NCBI GenBank assembly: GCA_030278955.1
Contig: JAOANR010000006.1
Coordinates: forward strand, 12,547,915 to 12,611,914
Length of the DNA stretch: 64,000 nt
DNA from: Hygrophila difformis
Lineage: Eukaryota > Streptophyta > Magnoliopsida > Lamiales > Acanthaceae
Direction: 5' to 3'
Part shown: one piece after another, positions 55,284 through 64,000 of the stretch
Position numbering within the stretch: the stretch's first letter is position 1
How the letters are laid out: each line of letters starts with the position of its first letter
The notes under the pieces: generated by a model
The model's input: the letters and a program-made list of their open reading frames with translations, nothing else
Databases searched by the model: none
Told to the model about the DNA's origin: nothing
Translations under genes and position numbers: made by a program

Positions 55284-56237
55284 TGTTGGGTAAACCGAAG
55301 ACCCTGTTTTACCTATCTATTACAACCCAAAAGGCCTAAACTAGTGGGATTACATTGCTTGCTCACAAATACATGTTCACTCAAATAAAATGGAAATAGA
55401 AACAGAAAACAGAAACAGGCAGAAGCCTCCGTTTCTGCTCCGGCGGACAGATTCGTCTCCTCCAACTTCAAGCTTTTCGTCCTCTGTTCTACTCCGTCAG
55501 TCCAGTGCCCTCCTCTTATAGTTCCCTTTTCTTTACAGCTTTAAGATCTACAAAAGATGGTTAGAAAAACACATAAAACAAGTATCAAAAAGGGGAGAAG
55601 AGATACCGAACAGATCTAACTAGATCTGTAAACTCTAGGCTCAGGTAGCCCAAAGAAAAACATCACTCAACCAAGAGCCATCACAGAAACGGCCCAAGGG
55701 TGTGAGAAGATGGCGCCCAAAGTTCTGCCGGTCACCAAAGCCGCCACAAGGACGCTGCCAACACCAAGCCGGCCACCACAGCTCCGCCGCGGACCGCCGC
55801 CGCACGACACACAGCCACTGCCACGCCTTCCGACACCCGCTGCCGTCCTCCGTGTCACAAACCCTTCGCCGGAAACCTCTTTCCGGCGACCTACCACCGA
55901 GGCACTAAGAGGGAGACACACACAACCCTACCGAACCCCCAAGGTTCGGACACCCAACCCCAAATATTATCCTCACACCTCTCGTCACTTTCACACACTC
56001 ACTTCATAGTAGAACAAATCTAAACTAAGTGGTGAAGAAGAAACAAAGACTAGAGAGAAAGGAGAAGAAAGGGGCGCTGCTGCCTCTCACAATGAGAGAC
56101 AAAAAAACTGATTAGGGTTCTAAGGAGGAGGAGCTCGGTTGGGAGTATAAGTAATATGGATTCATGGGCTTGGGCATTGGCATCATGGGCCGACTGTGTG
56201 GGACTTGGGCCTGGTCAGATATGGGCCAATCATAACA
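55284..56237 (-). repeat. Copia LTR 3 (5'-most)
   Basis: 954 bp, appears identical to LTRs 1 and 2, followed by the target duplication atgtt. Confidence 0.95.
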
Positions 56238-56242
56238 ATGTT

Positions 56243-56697
56243 TCCAGAAAATTACACAATTATGCGACCAATGCGTTAATATTGAATTCCAATTTTCTGA
56301 TTGTCCATTCCTTGGCTTACTTCACTTTTCATTCTCGACCGGATGAGTAGATATATATTCATCCAAGACACTAGCTAGCTAATAGTAAATAAGAGAAGAA
56401 CGAAGAATTTAACTAATCAAATTTATGTTGAGTTATATAATATGAGAAAAACGTACATTATATGATACTCCAGTAATTTACATTATCCAGCTTGTAAGAA
56501 GTTTGTAAAGTTAGCATCCCGCTAAACACATAAGGTGAAATTTTCTTGCAAGCAATAACATTAATAAGAGAATGGTTTGGTTTAAATTCATTTTTAGAAT
56601 ATTTTAGATCGAAGTTGGACCGTACACAATATGATTATATGAAACAAGTTGGAAATTTATTTCAATTATAAGATATTCATCATTTATACAACTTGGC
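56243..56697. other. AT-rich non-coding gap
   Basis: Between the copia array and the hAT MITE. Nothing recognised. Confidence 0.55.
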
Positions 56698-56705
56698 TAT
56701 GTGAC

Positions 56706-57266
56706 TAGGGGTGTAAACGAGTCGAGCCGAGCCGAGCCCGAATAGTGGTAAGCTCGACTTGAGCTCATAAGAATTCGAGTCGAGCTTTGACCGAGCCGAA
56801 CGTTGACCGAGCTTCGAGCCGAGCTCGAACAGTATCATTTTCATTCTCACATAATTTATAAAAGGAATTATAATTAAGTATTTAACACATTGCATATATT
56901 TAATTATATTTTTTAATTTAATTATATTTTTTTTAATCTACAAATATAAATAATTTTAAAAATATATATATTTATTAATAATATATTCATAATTTAAAAA
57001 TTAAAAGATATAAACAATAATAAAACTTATACTTTTAATATTTTATATAATTTCTATATTTACTAATAAATAAATATATGTATAAAAATAAATCGAGCCT
57101 CTTATCGAGCTTTCGAGCCGAATAGTAGTTGGCTCGACTTGAGATCATGAGTATTACGAGTCGAACTCGAGCTCGAACCGAGCGATTTCGAGTCAAGCTT
57201 GAACCGAATTTTAGCCGAGCCGAGCTTGATTAATTCGCGAGCCTATCAGGCTCATGTACACCCCTA
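56706..57266. mobile_element. hAT-type MITE
   Basis: Ends taggggtgta and tacaccccta, flanked by an 8-bp duplication, tatgtgac (56698-56705 and 57267-57274). The subterminal regions are full of gagccgag/ctcgactt motifs and the centre is AT-rich. 561 bp, no transposase. Confidence 0.85.
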
Positions 57267-57423
57267 TATGTGACTATATATGCATGTCGCTCATATTATA
57301 TCTATTATATTGATTTTAATAAATAAATATGGATAAATAAAATTCGATGAGATGGAATTATTTTCTCCTTTTAAATTAAAAAGGAAACTAGTGTTTTTTT
57401 AATTTACTCTCCGTATACAATGT

Positions 57424-57495
57424 GGGCATTTGGTCTAGTGGTATGATTCTCGCTTTGGGTGCGAGAGGTCCCGAGTTCGATTCTCGGAATGCCCC
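57424..57495 (+). tRNA. tRNA-Pro (anticodon TGG)
   Basis: A full cloverleaf is visible: acceptor stem gggcatt with aatgccc, a D arm with ggtctagtggta (A box), and anticodon stem ctcgc/gcgag around loop tttgggt with anticodon TGG (57456-57458). The T arm has gagttcgattctc (B box). No intron. TTTT at 57496-57499 is the pol III terminator. Confidence 0.95.
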
Positions 57496-57499
57496 TTTT
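57496..57499 (+). terminator. Pol III terminator of tRNA-Pro
   Basis: Four Ts immediately after the discriminator base. Confidence 0.75.
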
Positions 57500-58085
57500 A
57501 ACTAAGCCTCCATTTTGGATTCTGGGTCGGGTCCATCATTATTCTTCCGATTGGACCGGTTCTTGGATTTATGAACCGAACCGACCCGAGGCTTATTTAA
57601 TAAACGTATCCTTATGTTTCAAATTATTTTTCATTTTGGAGCGCCGCTCTTCCAGACTGCCACTCCGCTCCCCCGCAGTCTCTTCTCCAATCTTTGTCTC
57701 GACACCGCTGGTCTTCTACAATCTTCTCCGACGCCGCTTGCTTGCCGTCTGCCGCCGCCGCCGCCGCTCGCCTTCTTTCTCCTAGCACGTGTCGTTGCTC
57801 GCCTGCCGTGAGATCGGATTCTGGTTTAATCGGGTTCGGGTACATAATCCTGAATGCCTAATTTTGTTCTAAAGAACTCCCAGTAACTTGGTTCTCTACT
57901 TCCCTTCCGCTTTGCACTTTCCAATTTCCATTCCAAAGATCATCGTCCATCAAAGCCGTAATAAGGACTGCTGCTTTATCCATTCCAATTTCTTGATCCA
58001 ATTTCCACAGCTGAAGGGTTTTTGTTTCTTTTCTCTAGTTTATTAGGTTTCCAAAACTCTACTCACAAAAGTTTCGGAAGAAGCA
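57500..58085 (+). promoter_or_regulatory. GPN2 upstream region and 5' UTR
   Basis: Pyrimidine-rich, with a (GCC)n stretch near 57750-57766 that resembles a GC-rich transcript leader. No certain TATA box. It begins directly after the tRNA gene, so the two genes share a compact, same-strand arrangement. Confidence 0.4.
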
Positions 58086-61000
58086 ATGGTGTTTGGTCAG
58101 GTAGTTATCGGACCCCCGGGCTCCGGCAAGACCACCTACTGCAATGGCATGTCTCAATTTCTTCAGCTTGTTGGCCGGTAAGAACCTTTATCCATCTTAT
58201 GCGTACTTTTCTAATTACTTTTACCTTATTCGATTTACGCCAACTAAAAATTCATTATATGAACATCTATTCACGTAATACTTTCGATAAGTAGTTTCAT
58301 GTGTAATTTGATTGTTTGAATGGGTTGCAGGAAGGTTGCAGTGATAAACTTGGATCCCGCCAATGATTCTTTGCCGTATCCAATTATTAGTTTTTTCCAA
58401 AAAAAAATGTTTTGGTAGTTGTGATTTCTATTTTCTCGGATATCTGATGGCTAATTCCTTATATGATAAAGATATGAATGCGCTATAAACATTGAGGATT
58501 TAATTAAGCTTAGTGATGTAATGGCTGAGCATTCCCTTGGTCCTAATGGTGGTAAGCCCACAATGTTACTGCTTACTATAGCCGCATCCTTTTTAAATTT
58601 CTTGGTTTCTACTTTCTTGACATTTTAACAATTTTTGGCAGGGCTTGTTTATTGTATGGATTATTTAGAGAAGAACATTGACTGGTTAGAGTCCAAGCTG
58701 AAACCTCTACTCAGAGGTTGGTATTCACTTCAACTATCAGTTTATTTTATTTGCCCTTCTCTTTTTGAAGCTTTCTTAGTTTTTGAATCTTATTATGTAT
58801 AAATGGCATTCCTAGATATGGTGCTATCATGAGAAAAAGATCCAATTTTTGAAAGGGTATTGATTTGGTGGCAAGGGCAGACATGGACAGTTGAATTATA
58901 TTTATTGTTTTCTTTGGTTAACAAGAACTTACAATCAGGAAATAGAAGCTGGTAGGTTAGTTATTTAGCTCCCCTTTGGAAGTTCTCTGCTTTTTTGCAG
59001 TTTAGTAGATTTAATTACCTTAAAACAGGTTGATGAAATTTATGCTAATAGAATTTTAGAACAAAAACATAATTCAGGTACGAAAATTATCTAAATTGTA
59101 AAGTGCTAAGTGATAAAGAACTCCTCTTAACGGATCCAGGCTCTTCACAAAGACTTTATCATCGCATAGGTTATGAGGCTTGGATGAATTGATGGTTTAT
59201 TTTAGGGTGTGGCTTATATTCCTTGAGAATATTAATGTTACAGTCATCTGCTTATCCATTACATTTAGAAGGTTGGTTTTTGATGAGTAGTAAAGTTTTG
59301 TATGCATTGAATTTGATATTGAGGTTTTCAAAGGCCTTTGAACATCCCAGGTAGAGTGATTCAATACTTTCAAGGAATCAACTTTAGTTATTCGAAAGAA
59401 TTCAATTAGGGAGTAATATAGTATCTAATGGTCGTATAATGCCATATAACATGACTTCTGATTCTCAGGTTGTGCTTGTTTTAATTGAGACTTGCAATTT
59501 TAAATATTGTTAGATGTTATAAATGTTTTAAAGTTAGATTGTCATTAGTTTTCAGTTTACTACTTTTCTTAAGACCCTTCAGTTGTGTTAACCTTTCTCA
59601 AGGCATCTTCATTTGGCGCTATCTGATGGTTTCCTTGTCACCATGTATTCTTTTCGTTTATCTGTTAGCTTGAGCTATTGAAAGTTTATGCTTGATAGGA
59701 TTTTGTTAATCATTTGGCATTACCAAAGCATCTAAATAGGAGTATATGTTTTATATGAGTGAGTATGAACAGTAAGACTTCTGTTTTTGTTGAAGTATGT
59801 TGCAACAACTTTACAATTCAAAATTTGAAGCATTTATATATAATCAGCCTTTTCATGGGGAGAATGTTGGTTCTATACACTATACACATGTTCAGACCAC
59901 ATGCTTATCACTCAGGCTTTTTATGGTGCTTAAAAACTTGCCATGTTATTCATTATCTGAGTTTACGGTATTGTTTCCATCAGAAATTCAGAAGTATATG
60001 TCATTTGCAGATCACTATCTTCTCTTTGATTTTCCTGGCCAAGTGGAACTCTTTTTCCTTCATCAAAATGCTAAGAGGGTTATTACGGAACTCATAAAGA
60101 AGTTAAATCTCAGGGTAAATACCTTTTAGTTTTTTGCTTTCCTCCGATTTTGTGCATTTTTCTATGCATGAAACTAATAAAGTTTAAATTTAATAGTGAT
60201 ATAGTGCAGCTCCCATGGCCGTTCTTAGATCAATCCATGTTTGTCCAGTTATTGATTACTTTTGCACTTACACATGGGTACTTGTATCATATAATTAATA
60301 GTAGACTTTATAACATTAGGTAATGTATATTGTACAAAAAGTGATAATTAATTTTAATGGGGTGTGTGTGTATCCCGGAAACATTTATGTATAACAAGAA
60401 ATAATTATTAGTTAGTGCTTGAACTTTGATACATTAGATGAAAAAAAAGTTTATTTTTGACTAAAGTAGTTTTGATAGGAATCCTAATTACTAAACAGAA
60501 AATAAGTCTACCCTTAATGTTTCTGTGGTTTTTGCAGTTGACTGCAGTGCACTTGGTTGATGCCCATCTCTGCAGTGATCCAGGGAAGTATGTGAGTGCT
60601 TTGCTCCTTTCTTTGTCAACCATGCTACACATGGAGCTTCCTCATGTCAATGTGCTGTCCAAGATTGATCTGATTGAAAGCTATGGGAAGCTAGGTTAGA
60701 ACAATTTATGTTGAAATCAGCAAATGAACTATACCCATTCTGGTGCCTTTTCTTCAGTTTCAGCGTCATGGTTCAAGCTTTTCTGGCTTGCAGCTTTCAA
60801 CCTTGACTTCTACACCGATGTACAAGATTTGTCTTATTTACAGCATCTTCTTGATCAGGATCCTCGATCTGCTAAGCATAGGTATGTGTCATAGATGCAC
60901 TTAGAGGAAAGAAATTCTTACCAAGTTTCATTATGAATCAGTTTTACGATAAGCAGGTGTTTTATTGATCATTTCAATGTTGGGGTTTGTATAAGGTATT

Positions 61001-62223
61001 ATGGTTGCTTGATCATGTAAATGATCAATGTATTTTGCCGAGTTTTAATGGTTACATGATCTATATACTAGATATATTAGAGACAAAGTGCACCAGAACT
61101 CCAGAACTTAATTTTTTTTTCTATTACAATTCTTAATAAGTGGGATCAAGCCCTATGGTGTGCAGTAGAAGACTAGAAGCCCTCCTTTATAGGTTCCATC
61201 CAGTATGGTATTCCAATCTCAGCAACCAGCACTATGGTTGTGATTCTCTTCAGAAAGATTTAAAGTTGATACAAATTTACCATATTTTCCTGACTTTAAA
61301 CACCATTTCAATTTTCATCTCATCATCTCCATGATAGGAATGTAGCAGCAGTTATTCTATTTTTTTTGACAGCTACATGTTTCATTTGATTAATTTTCTT
61401 ATGATCTTGGCTATAGGAAAGAAAAGGTTGCTGATTTAGTATAAGATCTTGAAATTTTATTCATTCTTTCAAGTTTTGTTTTGTTTTTTTTTTTTGTTTT
61501 TTTTTGTTTTTTGTTTTCTTTTTTTTCCTGAGTTGGGTGTCACGAACCTTGTCATAGAGGGTTCCATTATTCTTTCTAATATGGAACACCTCTGCCTTGT
61601 CACGTTCTTATTCTGAATAGTAACCTATTGTCCTATTTTATATTTGAAGCCTTGATGTAAATTTGACAGTACTCGATTTTGTATTATCCAGAAAACTAAC
61701 AAAGGAGTTGTGTGAGGTGATTGAAGATTACAGTCTCGTCAATTTCACCACTTTGGACATTCAGGCACGTCCACGTTTCTTTATGGTGTCTACTGTTGCT
61801 GATTATCTGTTATTCTTGCACTTTACCCTATTTCATTACAGGATAAAGAGAGTGTTGGAAATCTAGTTAAACAGATTGACAAGACGAACGGGTATATATT
61901 TGCTGGAATTGATGCCAGTGCAGTTGAATTCAGCAAAATTGCAGTTCGGGATGTTGATTGGGATTACTATAGATATCCTTCCAGTTTCATTTCTGAACTA
62001 CCTTAGTCAGGAATTCATGATGACTTTGAGTTTCTTTATATTAAACAGTCCCATTTGTTTACTTTTCCATGCTGTGCACGGCTGCTAGTTTCGAATTTCA
62101 ATCCCCTAAACAAATTGAAGTTTTTTTTTTTTCTTAACATGGAGAGGGTTCACAGTTGCAGCTGTGCAGGAGAAGTACATGAAGGATGATGAGGACTCTG
62201 TTAACAACTCTGTTGGTGAGTGA
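58086..62223 (+). CDS. GPN2: GPN-loop GTPase 2 (QQT1/GPN2-type)
   Basis: Ten exons: 58086-58177, 58331-58375, 58472-58551, 58642-58716, 60011-60114, 60538-60694, 60794-60881, 61692-61764, 61842-61972, 62154-62223; 304 residues. Motifs: G1 G-P-P-G-S-G-K-T-T at 9-17, the family-defining Gly-Pro-Asn loop at 69-71, G3 D-F-P-G-Q at 104-108 and G4 S-K-I-D at 173-176. GPN GTPases help assemble RNA polymerase II and carry it into the nucleus; the Arabidopsis relative QQT1 is needed for embryo division. Length fits the family. Intron 8 (61765-61841) has a GC donor. Intron 9 (61973-62153) is AT-AC with a U12 signature. Intron 4 is long (1,294 bp). The frame closes across all junctions with no lesion. 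Confidence 0.93.
61765..61841 (+). other. GC-AG intron of GPN2
   Basis: Protein continuity (T-L-D-I-Q then D-K-E-S-V) places the donor at CAG/GCACGT. The nearest GT, four bases on, would shift the frame. The acceptor is a normal TTACAG. Confidence 0.7.
61973..62153 (+). other. U12-type AT-AC intron of GPN2
   Basis: The donor ATATCCTT matches the U12 AT-AC consensus exactly. A branch-site match TTCTTAAC lies at 62131-62138, 16 nt before the terminal AC. Splicing AG/ATATCC...TTCAC/AGTTGC restores [11 protein letters not shown], the conserved GPN2 C-terminus. Length 181 nt. Confidence 0.88.
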
Positions 62224-63770
62224 AAATTTTCAGCTCTACCCCTCCGTTGGCCCATATTTCATATTTGCACATATCACTTGGCACTTAAAATGCACTGCGA
62301 ATCCTTTCATAGTTGAAGCGCTGCTGAATTTGATCTCAGGGAAGATTAGTCTGGTTACCTTGGTTTTGGCGCCTTTTTTTTCTTTTTTTTTTCTTTGTCT
62401 GGTTGGTGTACATCTGCGATATTTGGGTAAAATGAATTTAATTTTGCGATGGTGTAATACATCTACAATATTTGTGCAGGTTTTGCTATAGATTAGTTTA
62501 ACTTTTGCGCTGTGAATTTGAGCAATTATTACTCTGTTCGTATTGGAGTTTTGCCCTATGAAAAATTAGAACTAGGCAAAGGAAAACTCACACAAAGACA
62601 AATAAAGTAGAAAAGATGAATTAAGAACAAAACAACATTACAATAATACATGTATAAGTCACCTGAAAATGGATGGCTATTGATTGAGATGAGAGGGCAA
62701 CAATAGCCTAATTCAACTTATGGACCAGAAGTTTAAAAATTCAAAAATTAAGGGCTATTTGAGTTCGATTGCTCAAATTTCCAATAATAAAAATAGTGAA
62801 CTACAGTAGTTTGCTCCATTTTCAATTCTATACTAATATATGATTATTTGCAATACCTGTCTCTGTTGATATTTTAGCTGAGGCCAACCTAGGCGGGCAG
62901 TAGCTACTTTCTAGATATATAAAATCTGATAAGTACGTAGTGTACATCATTAACTTCTAGAAGTCTGTTTTAAATATCCACCTTTTGGCAGCCCCTAATT
63001 ATTTTATCTAATCTGTGTATAAAATTGTCAAACACAACAATGGACTTGTTGTTGCAGAATGCAGACATCCCGATCATACAGAAAATTGTGAACCCTTTCA
63101 TCCCCTATTTTCACATTAAACTATATAGTAGTATCATCGATTTTCCAAGACATGTGATGAGCTCATGCAGATAACTTGTTTGAGTTTATCTTTAATACTA
63201 GTATATATACTATAGGATACCCATAAAATTGCATAGGCAAATAAAACATTATGAATTTCATTTTATTGATAGATTATAATAATAAGGCTAGTTTTGTTTC
63301 TTTCACCACCATTAAATCAGCATACGATACACGACAAATTATAAGGCTAGTTTTGTTTCTTTCACCACCATTAAATCAGCATACGATACACGACAAAAAG
63401 ACATACAAGACTGATAATAGTTGAGTTTTGGACATGGAACCTGTTTTGTTCAATGGATGTACGTATATAGAAATAGAACATCTTCATGGAATTTTTAAAA
63501 GTTTAATATTTTCTTAATATTGAATTTTTGAACCATCAAGGTCGTTATCACAACTTATTTAAAATTGAATATATTGCCAAGTCAGTGAAATTAAAACACA
63601 ATTTATTCATCCAAAGTTCTTCGGTCACAGAGTCCTTTCAAATTGTTATCATTTATCAATCACAGTACTCTCAAATTTTTCTAAGCAAATTACTAACGCA
63701 AACAACGGTTTTCACGATTTTATGTTTGTCATCGATTGCATCATAGTACTAACTTCATGTCTTCATCATA
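62224..63770. other. 3' flank of GPN2 and intergenic DNA
   Basis: T-rich and AT-rich. No other gene recognised; small frames at 62186-62491 and 63528-63746 have no domain. A 59-bp tandem duplication is listed separately. Confidence 0.5.
63282..63399. repeat. 59-bp tandem duplication
   Basis: Two adjacent, near-identical copies beginning ataaggctagttttgtttct (63282 and 63341). Non-coding. Confidence 0.85.
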
Positions 63771-63772
63771 TA

Positions 63773-64000
63773 CTTCCTCTGGGATTTTTTTAAAAAAAAA
63801 ATACCATATTTCAGTTTGACTTTTGCTACTGTTTATTGTATCAGTTTAACTTAAATTTTATCATAGTTATACAAGTTAAAATATAGTCAAGTAACATCTT
63901 ATTAGATTCTCTCGTCTCATAATTTTTAAATATCGAACTTTTAGAATGTTTACTTGTACCGAACTTAAGTTATTAATGGTTTAAAATATACTATATTAGA
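63773..64000. mobile_element. Stowaway-like MITE, cut by the window edge
   Basis: Left end cttcctctgggat after TA (63771-63772). The interior has the family stretch aaaatatagtcaagtaacat seen in MITEs A and E. The right end lies beyond the window. Confidence 0.65.

Larger units (their letters stand above)
43711..56237 (-). mobile_element. Tandem Ty1/copia array: three LTRs, two internal regions
   Basis: LTR-internal-LTR-internal-LTR on the minus strand, flanked as a whole by a perfect 5-bp duplication, atgtt (43706-43710 and 56238-56242). The LTRs at 43711, 49497 and 55284 are each 954 bp and look identical; the internal regions (44665-49496, 50451-55283) appear to differ by a single T. One target duplication around the whole array means one insertion that later became tandem, for example by unequal recombination between LTRs. 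The near-perfect identity makes this very recent, or an assembly duplication. The first unit encodes an intact polyprotein and is potentially active. Confidence 0.93.

Overview
This is nuclear DNA from a flowering plant, most likely a eudicot. The evidence is spliced genes of plant-specific families (SOB FIVE-LIKE, JAZ/TIFY, plant LCAT-like, BSD), a nuclear tRNA-Pro, a minor-spliceosome AT-AC intron, and dense Stowaway, Tourist, hAT and Mutator-type MITEs, LINEs, a Helitron and LTR retrotransposons. The species cannot be fixed from the sequence. More than half of the window is transposon-derived.

Layout. 100-402: small conserved plant protein of unknown role (+). 2108-9187: complete, young LTR retrotransposon derivative (-) with a coiled-coil/retropepsin ORF but no polymerase or integrase. 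10062-16447: three-level nest, a Stowaway MITE holding a second Stowaway MITE holding a nearly full-length L1-type LINE (-). 17151-20274: three-exon BSD-domain gene (-). 20540-23398: another Stowaway MITE split by a 5'-truncated LINE (+). 23690-26690: non-functional gene fragments with introns kept, a TWINKLE-like helicase exon and ROS1/DEMETER-like DNA glycosylase exons, the latter duplicated as an inverted repeat. 27032-27741: Stowaway MITE split by a Tourist-like MITE. 27931-29860: two-exon LCAT-like acyltransferase/phospholipase (-) with a MITE in its intron. 30272-30827: Tourist-like MITE. 31200-32060: broken JAZ-like gene fragment with a Jas motif. 33976-34651: Mutator-type MITE. 34877-39465: decayed Helitron. 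41731-42692: three-exon SOB FIVE-LIKE gene (+). 43711-56237: tandem Ty1/copia array (-) with three LTRs and two internal regions inside one target-site duplication; one polyprotein is intact and one is frameshifted. 56706-57266: hAT MITE. 57424-57495: tRNA-Pro(UGG). 58086-62223: ten-exon GPN-loop GTPase 2 gene (+) with one U12-type AT-AC intron and one GC-AG intron. 62224-64000: non-coding, ending in a MITE cut by the window edge.

The host genes are unrelated single-copy-type loci and form no pathway. BSD, LCAT-like, SOFL and GPN2 look intact. The observations most worth following are the inverted-repeat demethylase fragment (possible hairpin small-RNA source), the three-LTR copia array, the polymerase-less protease-coding LTR element, and the AT-AC intron in GPN2. 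I did not find a clearly new gene system.
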